A stretch of 64,000 nucleotides of DNA from Ahaetulla prasina (Eukaryota; Chordata; Lepidosauria; Squamata; Colubridae): NCBI RefSeq assembly GCF_028640845.1, contig NC_080539.1, forward strand, positions 191,217,436 to 191,281,435. Reading direction: 5' to 3'. Below the pieces are notes generated by a model that had not been told where the DNA came from, searched no databases, and worked only from the letters and a program-made list of their open reading frames with translations. The translations under genes were made by a program, and so were the position numbers. Of this stretch, positions 38,001-50,000 are shown in pieces; the stretch's first letter is position 1, and every line of letters begins with the position of its first letter.

Positions 38001-41000
38001 ATACAGACATCCTTATATATAAACAGATTTTAGATATATTACATGACAATCTGTATGTCAATCATGGTAACTTTGGACTTCCTTTGAAAATAGAACTTGA
38101 GCAAATGATTAAATTTGTAAACCATTTATTGAAAAAATATGATACAGGGAGCATCAAGGGAGCAAATGTTTCAATGGTTTTAAATACTATTTTGAAAAGT
38201 TTACAAGTGTTAGAGGACCTGGAGAAAAAGTATATCAGCGAATTCTTTATTGTTAATCCACTAATGAATACCAACAATGAAACTGTACAGAAATTATTTC
38301 AGATCATTAAGAAGGGTATAGAGATACTTTCTGATCCCAATCAGATAGAAGCATTTAATATTATGAAAACTGATACCCTCCTCAGATTTTCACAGTCATT
38401 ACCTTTGCTGGATTTATATATGACTCCAGTGTGGCATAATTCTTCAATACAAGCAAAAATGTTGCAACTGTTGTATTTAGCACCAAGCCTTTTTCAAATA
38501 GGAAACATTCAGGCTGACAATAGATTCTCAGACTGCACTGTCAAAGATTTCCATCTCATTGCAATTGAGGTGTTTTTCAATAATGCCACACTAAAGGAAG
38601 CCTTAAGAGAAAGAAAATGTAATTTTCTCTTCTCGTCTCTGGATTTTGAAAACCGAACAACCTATGACTATATGTTTACCCAATTGTTTCAGTTTACAGC
38701 AAAAAGACTCAAATCGGCATCACTTTTTGAAATAATCCAGGGAAACAAAAGGAAACACTTATCAGGTGAATTTCAATGTCTCATCAAATTATTAGAAGTT
38801 TCATCCAGTTTTCTGTCCAAATTAATTGGGATCCATAAATTACAGAATTCCTGGATAGAAAAGGTTGATAAAAATCTAAGTGCCTTTTCTCTTGATCTGT
38901 CTCAACATAATCTGACTTGCAGAGAACCATTGCTTAGCAATATCATTGACCAAATTTCTGCTTTTCACATTCAGAATCCTTTTATTTTTAAAGGAACAGT
39001 AGCAGATATTCAAAATATCCTGAATAACCTATCATTTTGGAATCAAACATTTGTGCCTTTTTTTTTGCTACATAATAAACACCAAAAGATTGTAGCAAAG
39101 ATTTTACAAATCAGCAAAAATGTTGTTCATCAATCAAAATGGAATAATTTTTCAGAGATCTTGAGCAAGACTGCAGAAACATTGCATTCAAAACAGAATG
39201 TGACAAATACAAAGCAGTATATTCAACTGCTAGAAATGTCCAGAAAAGCACTAATTCTTGTTGGCATTGGATTAGCCAACAAGGAAAAAGAAACATACAA
39301 ACTTCTTGAAACTTTAAGCTGGGGCATGAGAGTTTTCCCTTTAGAAGACATATTAGATATGTTAAGATTGTTCCTAAATTCTAGTTCTGACATAGATTAC
39401 AAAATTTATTTTAGAAAAAATATTAATACTTTTTTATCACCTTTTGATGCTCTTTTTGAAAGACTTTTCTACATTAATCCTTCTTCAGAACAAATCAAAC
39501 ACATATTAAACAAAACTACAAGAATATCAAATGAATTGTTTTTAAATAGGATCAACTTAAAACTTAAAATGATATGGAAAACTATCCAGAAGATGATGTC
39601 TGTAGCAACTACCCAATTTCTAATGGAAATACCATGGGCTTTTGATTCAAGAGAAGAAATTCCTTTGACATCTTCAGATTTTTTTCTTAATTTTTCAGTA
39701 ATAAAAGCCATTCTGAAACCATTCTTGACCCCTCAGAATAACTATCATAGCAAAACAAATATAAACCTGATTACTTATATTTCACAATTACTGCAAAGAA
39801 TCCAAAATACTGCTAAAAAATCCTGGTCAAATGAGTTGAAGGCCTTTGTAAATATTTATAGAGAACTACAACCTGTAATGCATAGCTCACTTTTTTTAAG
39901 TACCTTATATAAACATCTTTCTTTACTGAGTAATGCTTCTGACCTTCATTTTAACTCAGAACTGCAAGGGTTAACTCAACTTTTATCCTATGTACTACCA
40001 AAATATAATGAAGAAAACCCACATATTAACACTTCAGAACAAATTAATATTGTTGTTAGGAAGCTGTTATTTCACCAAAGGTTTAGGCATCAATTTAACA
40101 TTAGTCAATTAGAAACCATCTTCCCATTGGCTAATAATAGTCACAAAACCTTTGAAAATATTTATGACATACTGAATCAAGGAGCAATGATACTTTCTGA
40201 CAGCAAATCGGAAGAAACTAATCAAGGAAAAATTGCCATCTTGCATGGTTTTTCACAATTTTTGTTTCAAAAGGAATTCAATGAATCTTTCTTAGGGGAT
40301 AGAAATTTAGTTGAAACAAAAACAGTTGATATCTTATATTTAATTCTAAGTCCATTATTACATAGTTGGACCAACAAAATGGGAGTGCCACATAATTGCA
40401 ATGCTCAAGATATAATTCACATAATTTTTCAAATGCTGTTTAGAAATATCTCTCTCTCTGAAATACATAACCAAAACCATTGTGAACTGCTTTTCTCTTC
40501 TGTGGATTTTGAAAAGAGAACAAATCAAACATTTATTGACTTCTTACTTTTCTCCATAAGAAATTTCCAGCAGACAAAATTAATAAATCTTTACCAAAAA
40601 AATAATGTGAATTTTTCAAATGACTTGTTATGCATCATCAAATCACTACAATTTTCTTCTGGCTTGCTTTTGAAAATGGATATACTCTTTGATTTCCAAC
40701 ATCCTTGGATACAGGAGATGTATGCAACTTTAGTAAAAATTTCTAAACAATTACCATCAGTTAATTCAACTTGTTTCATCCCAGTTCTTGATGATATAAA
40801 TAACTATAATCCTTCAAAAATCCCTTTGCTGTTTTCAGGTAATGAAACAGAATATTATATACAAAATTTTCTTGACAAATTAATAGACTGGAATGAGTTA
40901 GCAATATTCTTTAAGCATCTTCAAGATTATGCATATTTGAATATTCCTGTGAATGAAGCCCCACAAAGAAATGAAGATGAAATCTCCATTCCACCTAAAA

Positions 41001-44000
41001 GTAATTATTCACAAATTTGGACTATGGTGTCCAAATGGTACCACACAGAAACTGGGAATGCAAGATATGGTTTGGAAATGATGGGTAAAGTTCCAGATAA
41101 CAACAAATCAGTTCAAAAAATATTTAAGGACAGTATTTCTATTTTAAATCATTTGGATTTGCTAAAGGAGCTTAAAGCAAATTCAGATCCAAATTTGCTG
41201 TCAAAAAGAACTGAACTGCAATATAAATTTGATCATATTAGGCATCCTTTTCTGATGATTGCAGAAACACTTCTAAACAAGACATTTTGGAAGGAATGGG
41301 ATCAAGCACAATCTCCAAGCAATTTGATTGCACAGTAAGTAACATGTTTCATAATTAGTTAAATGAAGAGAAATTCATTCTCTTCTTTTCAGCAGAAAAG
41401 AAATATTTTTGAGATGAGGTTGACATAAGAAATAATATTGTATAAAATGTTCAGAATGATGCAGAATTACTGATGTCTGGTTTATATACATTTTAAAAAA
41501 TGTATATTTATGCATAATTGACAGGATTACTTTACTACAGAGCAGAGAGAGCATTCATATATACTGGTACACTTGAGCATCTTTTGGTATAACCTCACAT
41601 GATTACCAAAATTCATTTTCTGATCAAATAGAAATTGTTCTATTTCTTCTTTGTGTTGAGTTAGAGCATAGAATAACAGAGTAGGAAGGGACCTTGGAGG
41701 TATTCTAGTCCAACACTCTGTTGAAGCAGGAGATCTTATACCATTCTGTCTAAATTGTTGTCCAATCTCTTCTTGAAAACTTCCAGTGATGAAGCACTCA
41801 CAATTTCTGAAGGCAAGCCCTTACACTGATTAATTGTTCTCACCATCAGGAAATTTCTCAAAATATTGACCTGTGCAGAAATGGACAGGTTAACAATGGA
41901 GCTCAAAGATAAAGATAAAGATGAATTGGAATTCTGTGTAACCTGGAATACATTTTATAAATGGCTAGAGAAAAGAAGGAATGTAGGGATAGAGAATTAG
42001 AAACGAAGTGAAGAAAAGGGGAGAAAAAAATAATAATATAAGAAATATTAGATAGGAGTAAACAGGATTTGAATAGATATGAAGGGAATATGTATGTAAC
42101 TGGAGTGTGGTTGAATGTATAAAAAGTATATATGGAATATGCATGATGTTATATTGTAATCTACATGAAAGAAAAAGTGTTAAAAAAGTATGTACCAGAC
42201 AAGTCGCACCATGTCTAATGTTTTTAAATTGTATATTTAATAGAATTTATTTAAAAAAAAGAAAGAAAAGAAATTTCTCCTTAGTTCTAAGTTGGATCTC
42301 TCTTTAAGGATCTTCCACCCACTACTTCTTGTCATGCCTTCAGCTGCTTTGGAAAATAGTTGACCTTGTCTTCTCTGTGACAGCCCCTAAGTATTGGAAG
42401 ACTGCTATAATGCACTCCTATTCTTCTCTTTATTAGACTAGACATACCCAATTCAGTGTATGGTTTAGCTCCAGACCCCTAATTATCTTGCATTCTTTCT
42501 AGGGTTTCAGAAATTTTTTTGTATTCTGGTGAATAGAACTGGACACAGTATTCCAAGTGTGGTCTTACTATGCAGTGTAAAGAAGTACTAACACTTCACA
42601 TGATCTTGATACTATTCTTCTGTTAATGCATGTTGGGATTGTATTTGCTTTTTTTGGCAGCCGCAGCACACACTGCTGGCTCATACCTAAGTGGCTGTCC
42701 ATTAAGTCACCTAGATCCTTTTCACTGTTACTGTTTTTGAGCCACTTATTTTATATTTGTGCATTTGGTTTTTCTTGCTTAAGCAAGAATTAATTTTAAT
42801 TAATTAATTTTCTGAATTAAACTGTAGGTAAATTGAAGACTTTATTTTAATTACAAACCATTCTTTAATGTGTGTGCCTTCAGATAAGACTGTTTTGTTC
42901 TGTTTTGTCCCAGGTTTCTGTTTTCAGAACTTGAAAATGTCTTCCTAAAAACATCTCATAATGGTAACGTCTCATCATATTTCATTTGCATAATGAACAT
43001 GTTTCAAGGGTCAATCGATGAATTATCAGGTAACACTTACTTCTATAATAGCATATATTTGTTTTTAAATCTTCCCCTTGTGAAAGAGTTTAATAGCAAC
43101 TGCGTGCTCTATGGTGATACTGATGACAGTTCATACCTAGATAAAAGCCAGGAAGGCATATCAAGAAGAATCCTACTGGGTCTGTTCCCCCCACATTTAA
43201 TAAACATGCACCCACTGTTTACACTTCAGAACCAATAGTAACACAAGGCTTAATATAACTGTAGTATATTAGAATTAGAATATTTTATTGGCCAAGCGTG
43301 ATTAGACACACAAGGAATTTATCGCCGGTGCATAAGTTCTCAGTGTACATACAGCAATAGTGACAGATCATATAACACCAACAATATAAAAATAATAAAA
43401 CAGCTGAATGACAGATTAAATGGATGGAAAACCAAAGCTTTGTATAGACAGCACTTGAAAAACATTGAAGGAAAATGTGATAACAACTTGACATGGACAT
43501 GGCTTAAGAGAAGAACCATCAAGAAAGAAACAGAAGGTTTAATATTGGATGCTCAAGAACAAGCACTACAGTTTGTAGTGCTTGTTCTTGAGCATCCAAT
43601 ATTAAACCTTCTGTTGCCATGAAAGTGAAGATACAAAAATCTACTGACAATCCAAACTGCTGACTTTGCAATGACAAAGTTGAAACTGTTTCACATTTAA
43701 TATGTGGGTGCAGCAAAATTGTGCAAACTGATTATAAAGCTAGACATGACTGAGTTGCTAAATTAATCCACTGGTCATTATGTAAAAATTATGACTTACC
43801 TGTATCCGAAAAGTCATGGGAACATAAAAGTGGCAAAAGTCATTAAAAATGAGAAGGTGAAGGTCTTGTGGGACTTTCGAATACAGATGGATTGTCATTT
43901 GGAACACAACACGGCAGATATCACAGTTGTTGAAAATTGAAGCGCACAATTTATTGATATCGCTGTACCAGGAGAAGCCAGAGTCAAAGAAAAAGAACTG

Positions 44001-47000
44001 GAAAAAAATCAAGAAATCTGACCATCGAAACTATGCGTTATGGATGAAACATGTAACAGTGATACCCATTTTCATCTTGGCCCTTGGTACCATGTCCAAG
44101 AATTTTACAAAATACATCAAGAAATTGCAGCTTCCTGCAATAATACCTGTGGAACTGCAAAAACTGCACTACTCGCAACATTATATATTTTAAGAAGATA
44201 AACTATCAGTGCCAGTCAATGATTTTGCAATACGTTTTTAAATGTTCAGTTAACTGAATTTCATGTTTAATGAATAAAAGAAATAATACTGATACTAATA
44301 GTAATAATAATAACATATTTTTATTTTTGAATGTTCAGTTGACTGAGTTTCATGTTTAATGAATAAAGTATATTATAAAAAATATAAAATATAATAATAG
44401 AAATATATTATTTCATAAAAAATTATTGGGTACTTATCTTAAGAAAAGAACTGCAGTGCCACTAAAAGTTGATGAATTGAAAATTTACAGAGAAAAAAAT
44501 TCTTTATTTTAGTTAACACGGGTTTGCATTCAGGCATTTTATTTTGTGATAGTGGTTCTAGCTTAAACCTAAAAAAAAATAAAAATGTTCTGATGTTCAT
44601 TCAAAGGATAACCTATTTGATGAAACAAATAACATTCTAAAGTTGATAAAAACATTTGATGGAGTACTGGTTTGGAAAGTTTATTCCCTGGATGAACCTT
44701 AATGTTCTTTGGAATATAATATAGTCAATATAAACATTGTTTTTATTTGTGCTTGAAAAGAGCTGAAACATGAAATGAAGTAATGAAGAAAAGAATGGTC
44801 TGCAGTATTTTTTAGTGTGTATGAGGGTTTGATTCCTACATCCTTCTTTTATTTATTTTATTTATTTATTTATTATTCAAACTTTTATACCGCCCTATCT
44901 CCCGAAGGACTCAGGGCGGTTTACAGCCTTATAAAACATAAAATATAATATAAATACATGTTAAAACAACATTTAAAAAACTTATTCCATTAGGCCAAAT
45001 TTAAAAGTATAGTTAAAATACAAAACCCCATTAAAATTAAATTTATAAAAAAAAATCAAACCCTAGGCCAGCCCTGCACGGATAAATAGATGTGTCTTAA
45101 GCTTGTGGCGGAAGGTTCGGAGGTCGGGAAGTTGACGTAATCCTGGGGGGAGCTCGTTCCAGAGGGTGGGAGCCCCCACAGAGAAGGCCCTTCCCCTGGG
45201 TGTCGCCAGTCGGCACTGCCTTTTAAAGCTTGATTCAGCTCATGATGGTTAAGTATATCCCCACCCCCAAATTCTGGGCAGAATGCTTTCACAACTATTT
45301 TAAACTATAGAAATCAAATATACCTCAGTTGCCATTCAGTAAACTGATCTAAGAGACAAACACTTGCTGGAACAATGTTGCTTTCGTTGGTTTTCAAAAT
45401 GCCTGCAGTTTGTTAGTGATAGTGGAAATTTATAAACAATGTATTACAAAAAATAAATGGTGTTGTTTCTTACAGGAAATAGTACTCTTCCTCCAAAAAT
45501 AAGAAAGCTAAAAGGAGTTATTTTTAATTCTCAAAATTCTTTTGCCACAGTTCCAGAGATTCTGATATTAAAAGTAAGTATGGATATGAATATGGATATG
45601 AAAAATACCAATGATAATATGAAAGTACACGTTTACTGTAACAAGTTTTTGAAGCTCAGCTGGCTGCTTTTTGTAGAATAGCATTGCTAGGGAAATGAAC
45701 AGAGGTGTACCCTACCTGCTACTTCTCTGCTCCAAATTTTTCCTTCCCCTTGTTTCTTCAGCTATGCATCTGAAGTCCTGTACTGTGTGCAGTTTGGAGC
45801 AGAACTGAAAGGGGACTGAACTTTCTTTTCAGAGCTAGAAGAAAGCAGTTTTTCACCCTATAGTTTACAGGACCAGCTCTAGTCATAAGGTGCTTGATAA
45901 AATCATATTTGGACGCTCCCTACTTTTTTGTTCATGTTCCAATTTTGTTAGGAATTTTAAAAAGCATCCTTGTGTAGGATATATAGATCGCCTTGTGTAG
46001 GTTTACTGGTTTATAAGTATGCTTAGTATTTTCCTGGCAGACCTTTGTCTTGCTCCAGTAATATTATTAGCCTTCTGAGGTCCATAGCTAGAGTAATATT
46101 TTTTTCATAACTTGCAACATTTGGTAAGTGTGTTGCTCACTAAATATATCAAAAAGTATAGGGAAAAAAAGTTCTAAAGCAACAAGGAAAGCTTACTATA
46201 TTTTATACTCATATTGTGTATTTTGGAAGTCTTTTCAATTTTAGTGTCCCCTAAAATTTGGCACCCTGGGCAACTGCCTTATTTGCCTAGACCTAGAAAT
46301 CTCTCAATATTGGCTAGGTTTCTTTCATTGCCTTTTATTATTCATTTGTGATTAATTTTGTCTCTGTTTTGATCGTTTAAAGCTAACCCATCTGCAAAAC
46401 TTAACATCACTCCTTTGTGATTTCGAGAGCATTAGATGGTTGCAGCAAACATGCGAGCTCCCTGATGTTAGTTTTGCTGAGTTGTGCAGTCAAAGTGAAT
46501 TCCACAAGAAGCTTCTTCACAGTAGAAACCAAAGTGATCATGCACTGTCCAATTTAATTAGCCACAGAAGACTCTCCCAACAATTTCAGGAAATAATTGT
46601 TGGGAATCCCCAAAAGCTTCTGCAACAAATTAAGTGGTAAGATTCTTTGCATATAATCTGTAGCAAGTATCTATTTGAGAGGGCCAATATTTACTCCTTT
46701 TCTTTTCTTTAAAAAGGTTACAAGAAAATGTCCCTCAACTTAAATACTTCCGTGATAACTCTAAGCATATTTCTTCCTTGACTTCTATAATGAATATCAC
46801 TAAGATTACACCACATTCCAGAAAACAAGGTAATCTTTGCTTTCAGCAATTATGTATGGATAGATTTTTCTTTATTACAGTTTTCTGCCTATTTCCTTTA
46901 ACATTTTAAAATAATGTTTTTGGAGAACTTAGATTGAAATAAATGTGATAAGTAGGAAGGTGGATTAAGTCTTATGAATTTTGTTTGTTGATTTATAACC

Positions 47001-50000
47001 AGAAACACATCCTACTCTTTTTTTTAACTTGAATGGCTATGGTAGTGGTGGGGGATCAGTAACAAGATGACAGCATTTGAAAGATAGATTTTTAAAAAAT
47101 TTGGTGGGGGTTGTAAATGTTAGCTTTAATTTAGTATGAGTGAAATTCCACAAACTCTATCACCAAAAATTGCCAGGGTTCGCTGAGAGGACAAAGAGAA
47201 TAGGCCTGCAATTGCCTCCAATCAGAGGTGAAAAATTGTAAAGTGTAAAAACCTGTTGCATTACACTGGCATTTGGGGAGCTAAGGCATCCTAGGAATCC
47301 TTAGCTCCCCAAATGCCAGCCATAACACAATGGGTTTTTTGGTCCTTTGCAGTCCTTAGCCCCCTAAACACCAACGTAATGCAACAGAGCTAAAGATTAC
47401 AATGGACCAAAAGCCCTCTTGCAAATGCCAGAGTAATTTTTATTTATTTATTTATTTTTATTTATTATTCAAATTTTTATACCGCCCTATCTCCCGAAGG
47501 ACTCAGGGCGGTTTACAGCCTTATAAAAACATAAAAAACATAAGAATAAATACAAGTTAAAACAACATTTTAAAAAACTTATTACATTAGGCCAAATTTA
47601 AAAATATCGATTAAAATACCCCATTTAAAACTAATTTTTAAAAACTAAACCCTAGGCCAGCCCCGCACAAATAAATAGATGTGTCTTAATAATAATAATA
47701 ATAATAATAATGTTTTAATTTGTATACCGCCCTTCTCCCGAAGGACTCAGGGCGGTGAACAGGCAAATAAAATACAAACAAACATACTCAATAATTAAAA
47801 CAACCCTTAAAAAACTGATTCAAATATGCCGGAAAATTTAAAATGACATTACACCACATAAAATTACAAAATTTAAAACCCATCAACAATTCAATTAAAA
47901 TTTAAAATTAAAATCAGGCCAGTCCAGCCATATGAAATAAATAGGTTTTAAGTTCGCGGCGAAAGGTCCTAAGGTTAGGTAGTTGTCGAAGCCCGAGGGG
48001 AAGTTCGTTCCACAGGGTAGGAGCCCCCACAGAGAAGGCCCTCCCGCTGGGGGCCGCCAGTCGACCGGGGGCCGCCAGTCTTAAGCTCGCGGCGGAAGGT
48101 TCGAAGGTCAGGAAGTTGGTGCAGTCCTGGGGGGAGCTCGTTCCAGAGGGTGGGAGCCCCCACAGAGAAAGCCCTTCCCCTGGGTGTCGCCAGTCGGCAC
48201 TGCCTGGCGGACGGCACCCTAAGGAGTCCCTCTCTGTGGGAGCGTACGGGTCGGTGGGAGGCAGTCGGTGGCAGCAGGCGGTCCCGTAGATAACCCGGCC
48301 CTATGCCATGGAGCGCTTTAAAGATGGTAACCCAAACCTTGAAGCGCACCCGGAAGGTTAATAAGTGGTGAGGAGAAGGAAATTACTACAATGTTGGGTT
48401 CTTTAGAGACTGTCTAAGAATGTGATCCAGGAAGTAGAACTGGGGTAAAATGCAGTATCCCAGGTGGTTAGTGGTGTTTCTCCAAATTCCTAGCAATATT
48501 CTTGGATGCATACTGAGTTGGGGTGTTCTGTTTATAGAAATGGGCAGCCAAGGACGGAGGCCAGACAGGATAACAGTGTAACAAGTGTTTATTGCTAACA
48601 GTAACAAGGCTAATGGTGGACCCATTCTTAGCTAACAACATGCGAGCAAGCCGGCTTCATTTCATTTGATAGCTCTTATATAGCCAAGCTGTCAAACGAC
48701 AGACCAATAGGAACACTGTTATTTCCCACTGTATGTTTGCCGGTGGTGCAACCAATCAGAAGCGCTTCCGCCTCCTCGTGTTGCTGGGGCGAATGTAACA
48801 CCCCTCCCCTCCTGGATGGTGCAGGCGTAGTCAGCTAGGTAAGCTGGGCATCTGCAGCTCCTCCCAGATTGATGCAGATTGGTAGGCACTGCCAGATTGG
48901 ACGGATTGTTTGCCAGGGATTCTGGAACTTTGGGAGATGAGGCCAGAGGCTCCAGTGGATGGCGAGGACAGTGGAGAAACATCTGGTAGGTCTTCTCTTT
49001 AGTTGGGACGCTCGGGTACCGGTTGTCTGTGGTCTCATCATTCGTCTGCTTTTTATTTGCATTTGGAGAATTGATGCAGGCCTCACCTAACTCTGGTTCT
49101 AACATGGGGAAATGGCAGATCCTAAGCTGGTCAATATGCCACTTCCAGGTGCAGCCATCCTTCAGTTCAATCCTATATGAGTAGGGGCCCAGCATAGAGT
49201 GCTGGGCAAGGAGATAGGTGGCGATTTTATTTTGCCAGTCTCCAGGGTCCAGTTTGCTCAGGGCATCCTATGCCGAGCAAACTGCCCGTTCCGCAGGCCA
49301 TTGCTGACTGGGTGACATGGAACCACCAGAGCATGCCTAATTGCATGCCTGGTCAAAAAGGTTTGGAACAGTCCTGTGGTTAGTTGCAGCCCGTTAACTG
49401 AAACGATGGTGTCCAGGAATCTGTGGGTGGTGAAGAGTCTTTTCAGGGATTTCACCACAACATCCAATATGGTGGAGCGCATCAGCATTACCTCAACCCA
49501 CTTTGAATAGGCATCCACTACGACCAGGAAGGTCTGTCCCTGGGAGGGGCCAGCAAAGTCAATATGTAGTCTAGAACAGGGTTCTTTGGGGTGTTCCCAA
49601 TCTCTAATGGGGTCCCTAGATGGAGCTGCCTGTGCCTGTTGGCACTGAAGGCAATGGGATACCCTCTTCATAATGTCCTAGTCCTGCCCCGGCCACCACA
49701 TGTAGCTTCGGGCTAGTCCCTTCATTTTCACTATGCCCGGGTGCCCTTCATGCAATGCTTTTAAAATGGGTTCCTGCAGTTTAAGGGGAACCACTACCCT
49801 CAAGCCCCATAGCAAACAGCCCTTCTGTGCCGAGAATTCGTATTGTCTCTGTACATAAGGTTAAAACTCAGGGCCCTTCTTTTCTAGCAGCCAACCTCTT
49901 TTCACCCAGTCCATGACGTGAGTTAACATGCGGTCTCCAACTGTGAACCTCGCAATATCAGTAGAGGTGATTGACAGCTGTTGGTCATCTATTAAAAAAA

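Noticed and set aside
37583..41338. A single intronless gene of 1,251 codons
   Set aside because: The frame is open 5' of the Met to a strong acceptor and the terminal taa is part of a gtaagt donor, so this is an internal exon.
42914..42963. Shorter exon g ending at the GT of 42964
   Set aside because: It has the same phase, but the sequence stays open to the better supported donor at 43030 and the longer product keeps the expected spacing.
48386..48625. 79-codon minus frame as a gene
   Set aside because: It is LTR sequence of the third Gypsy element.
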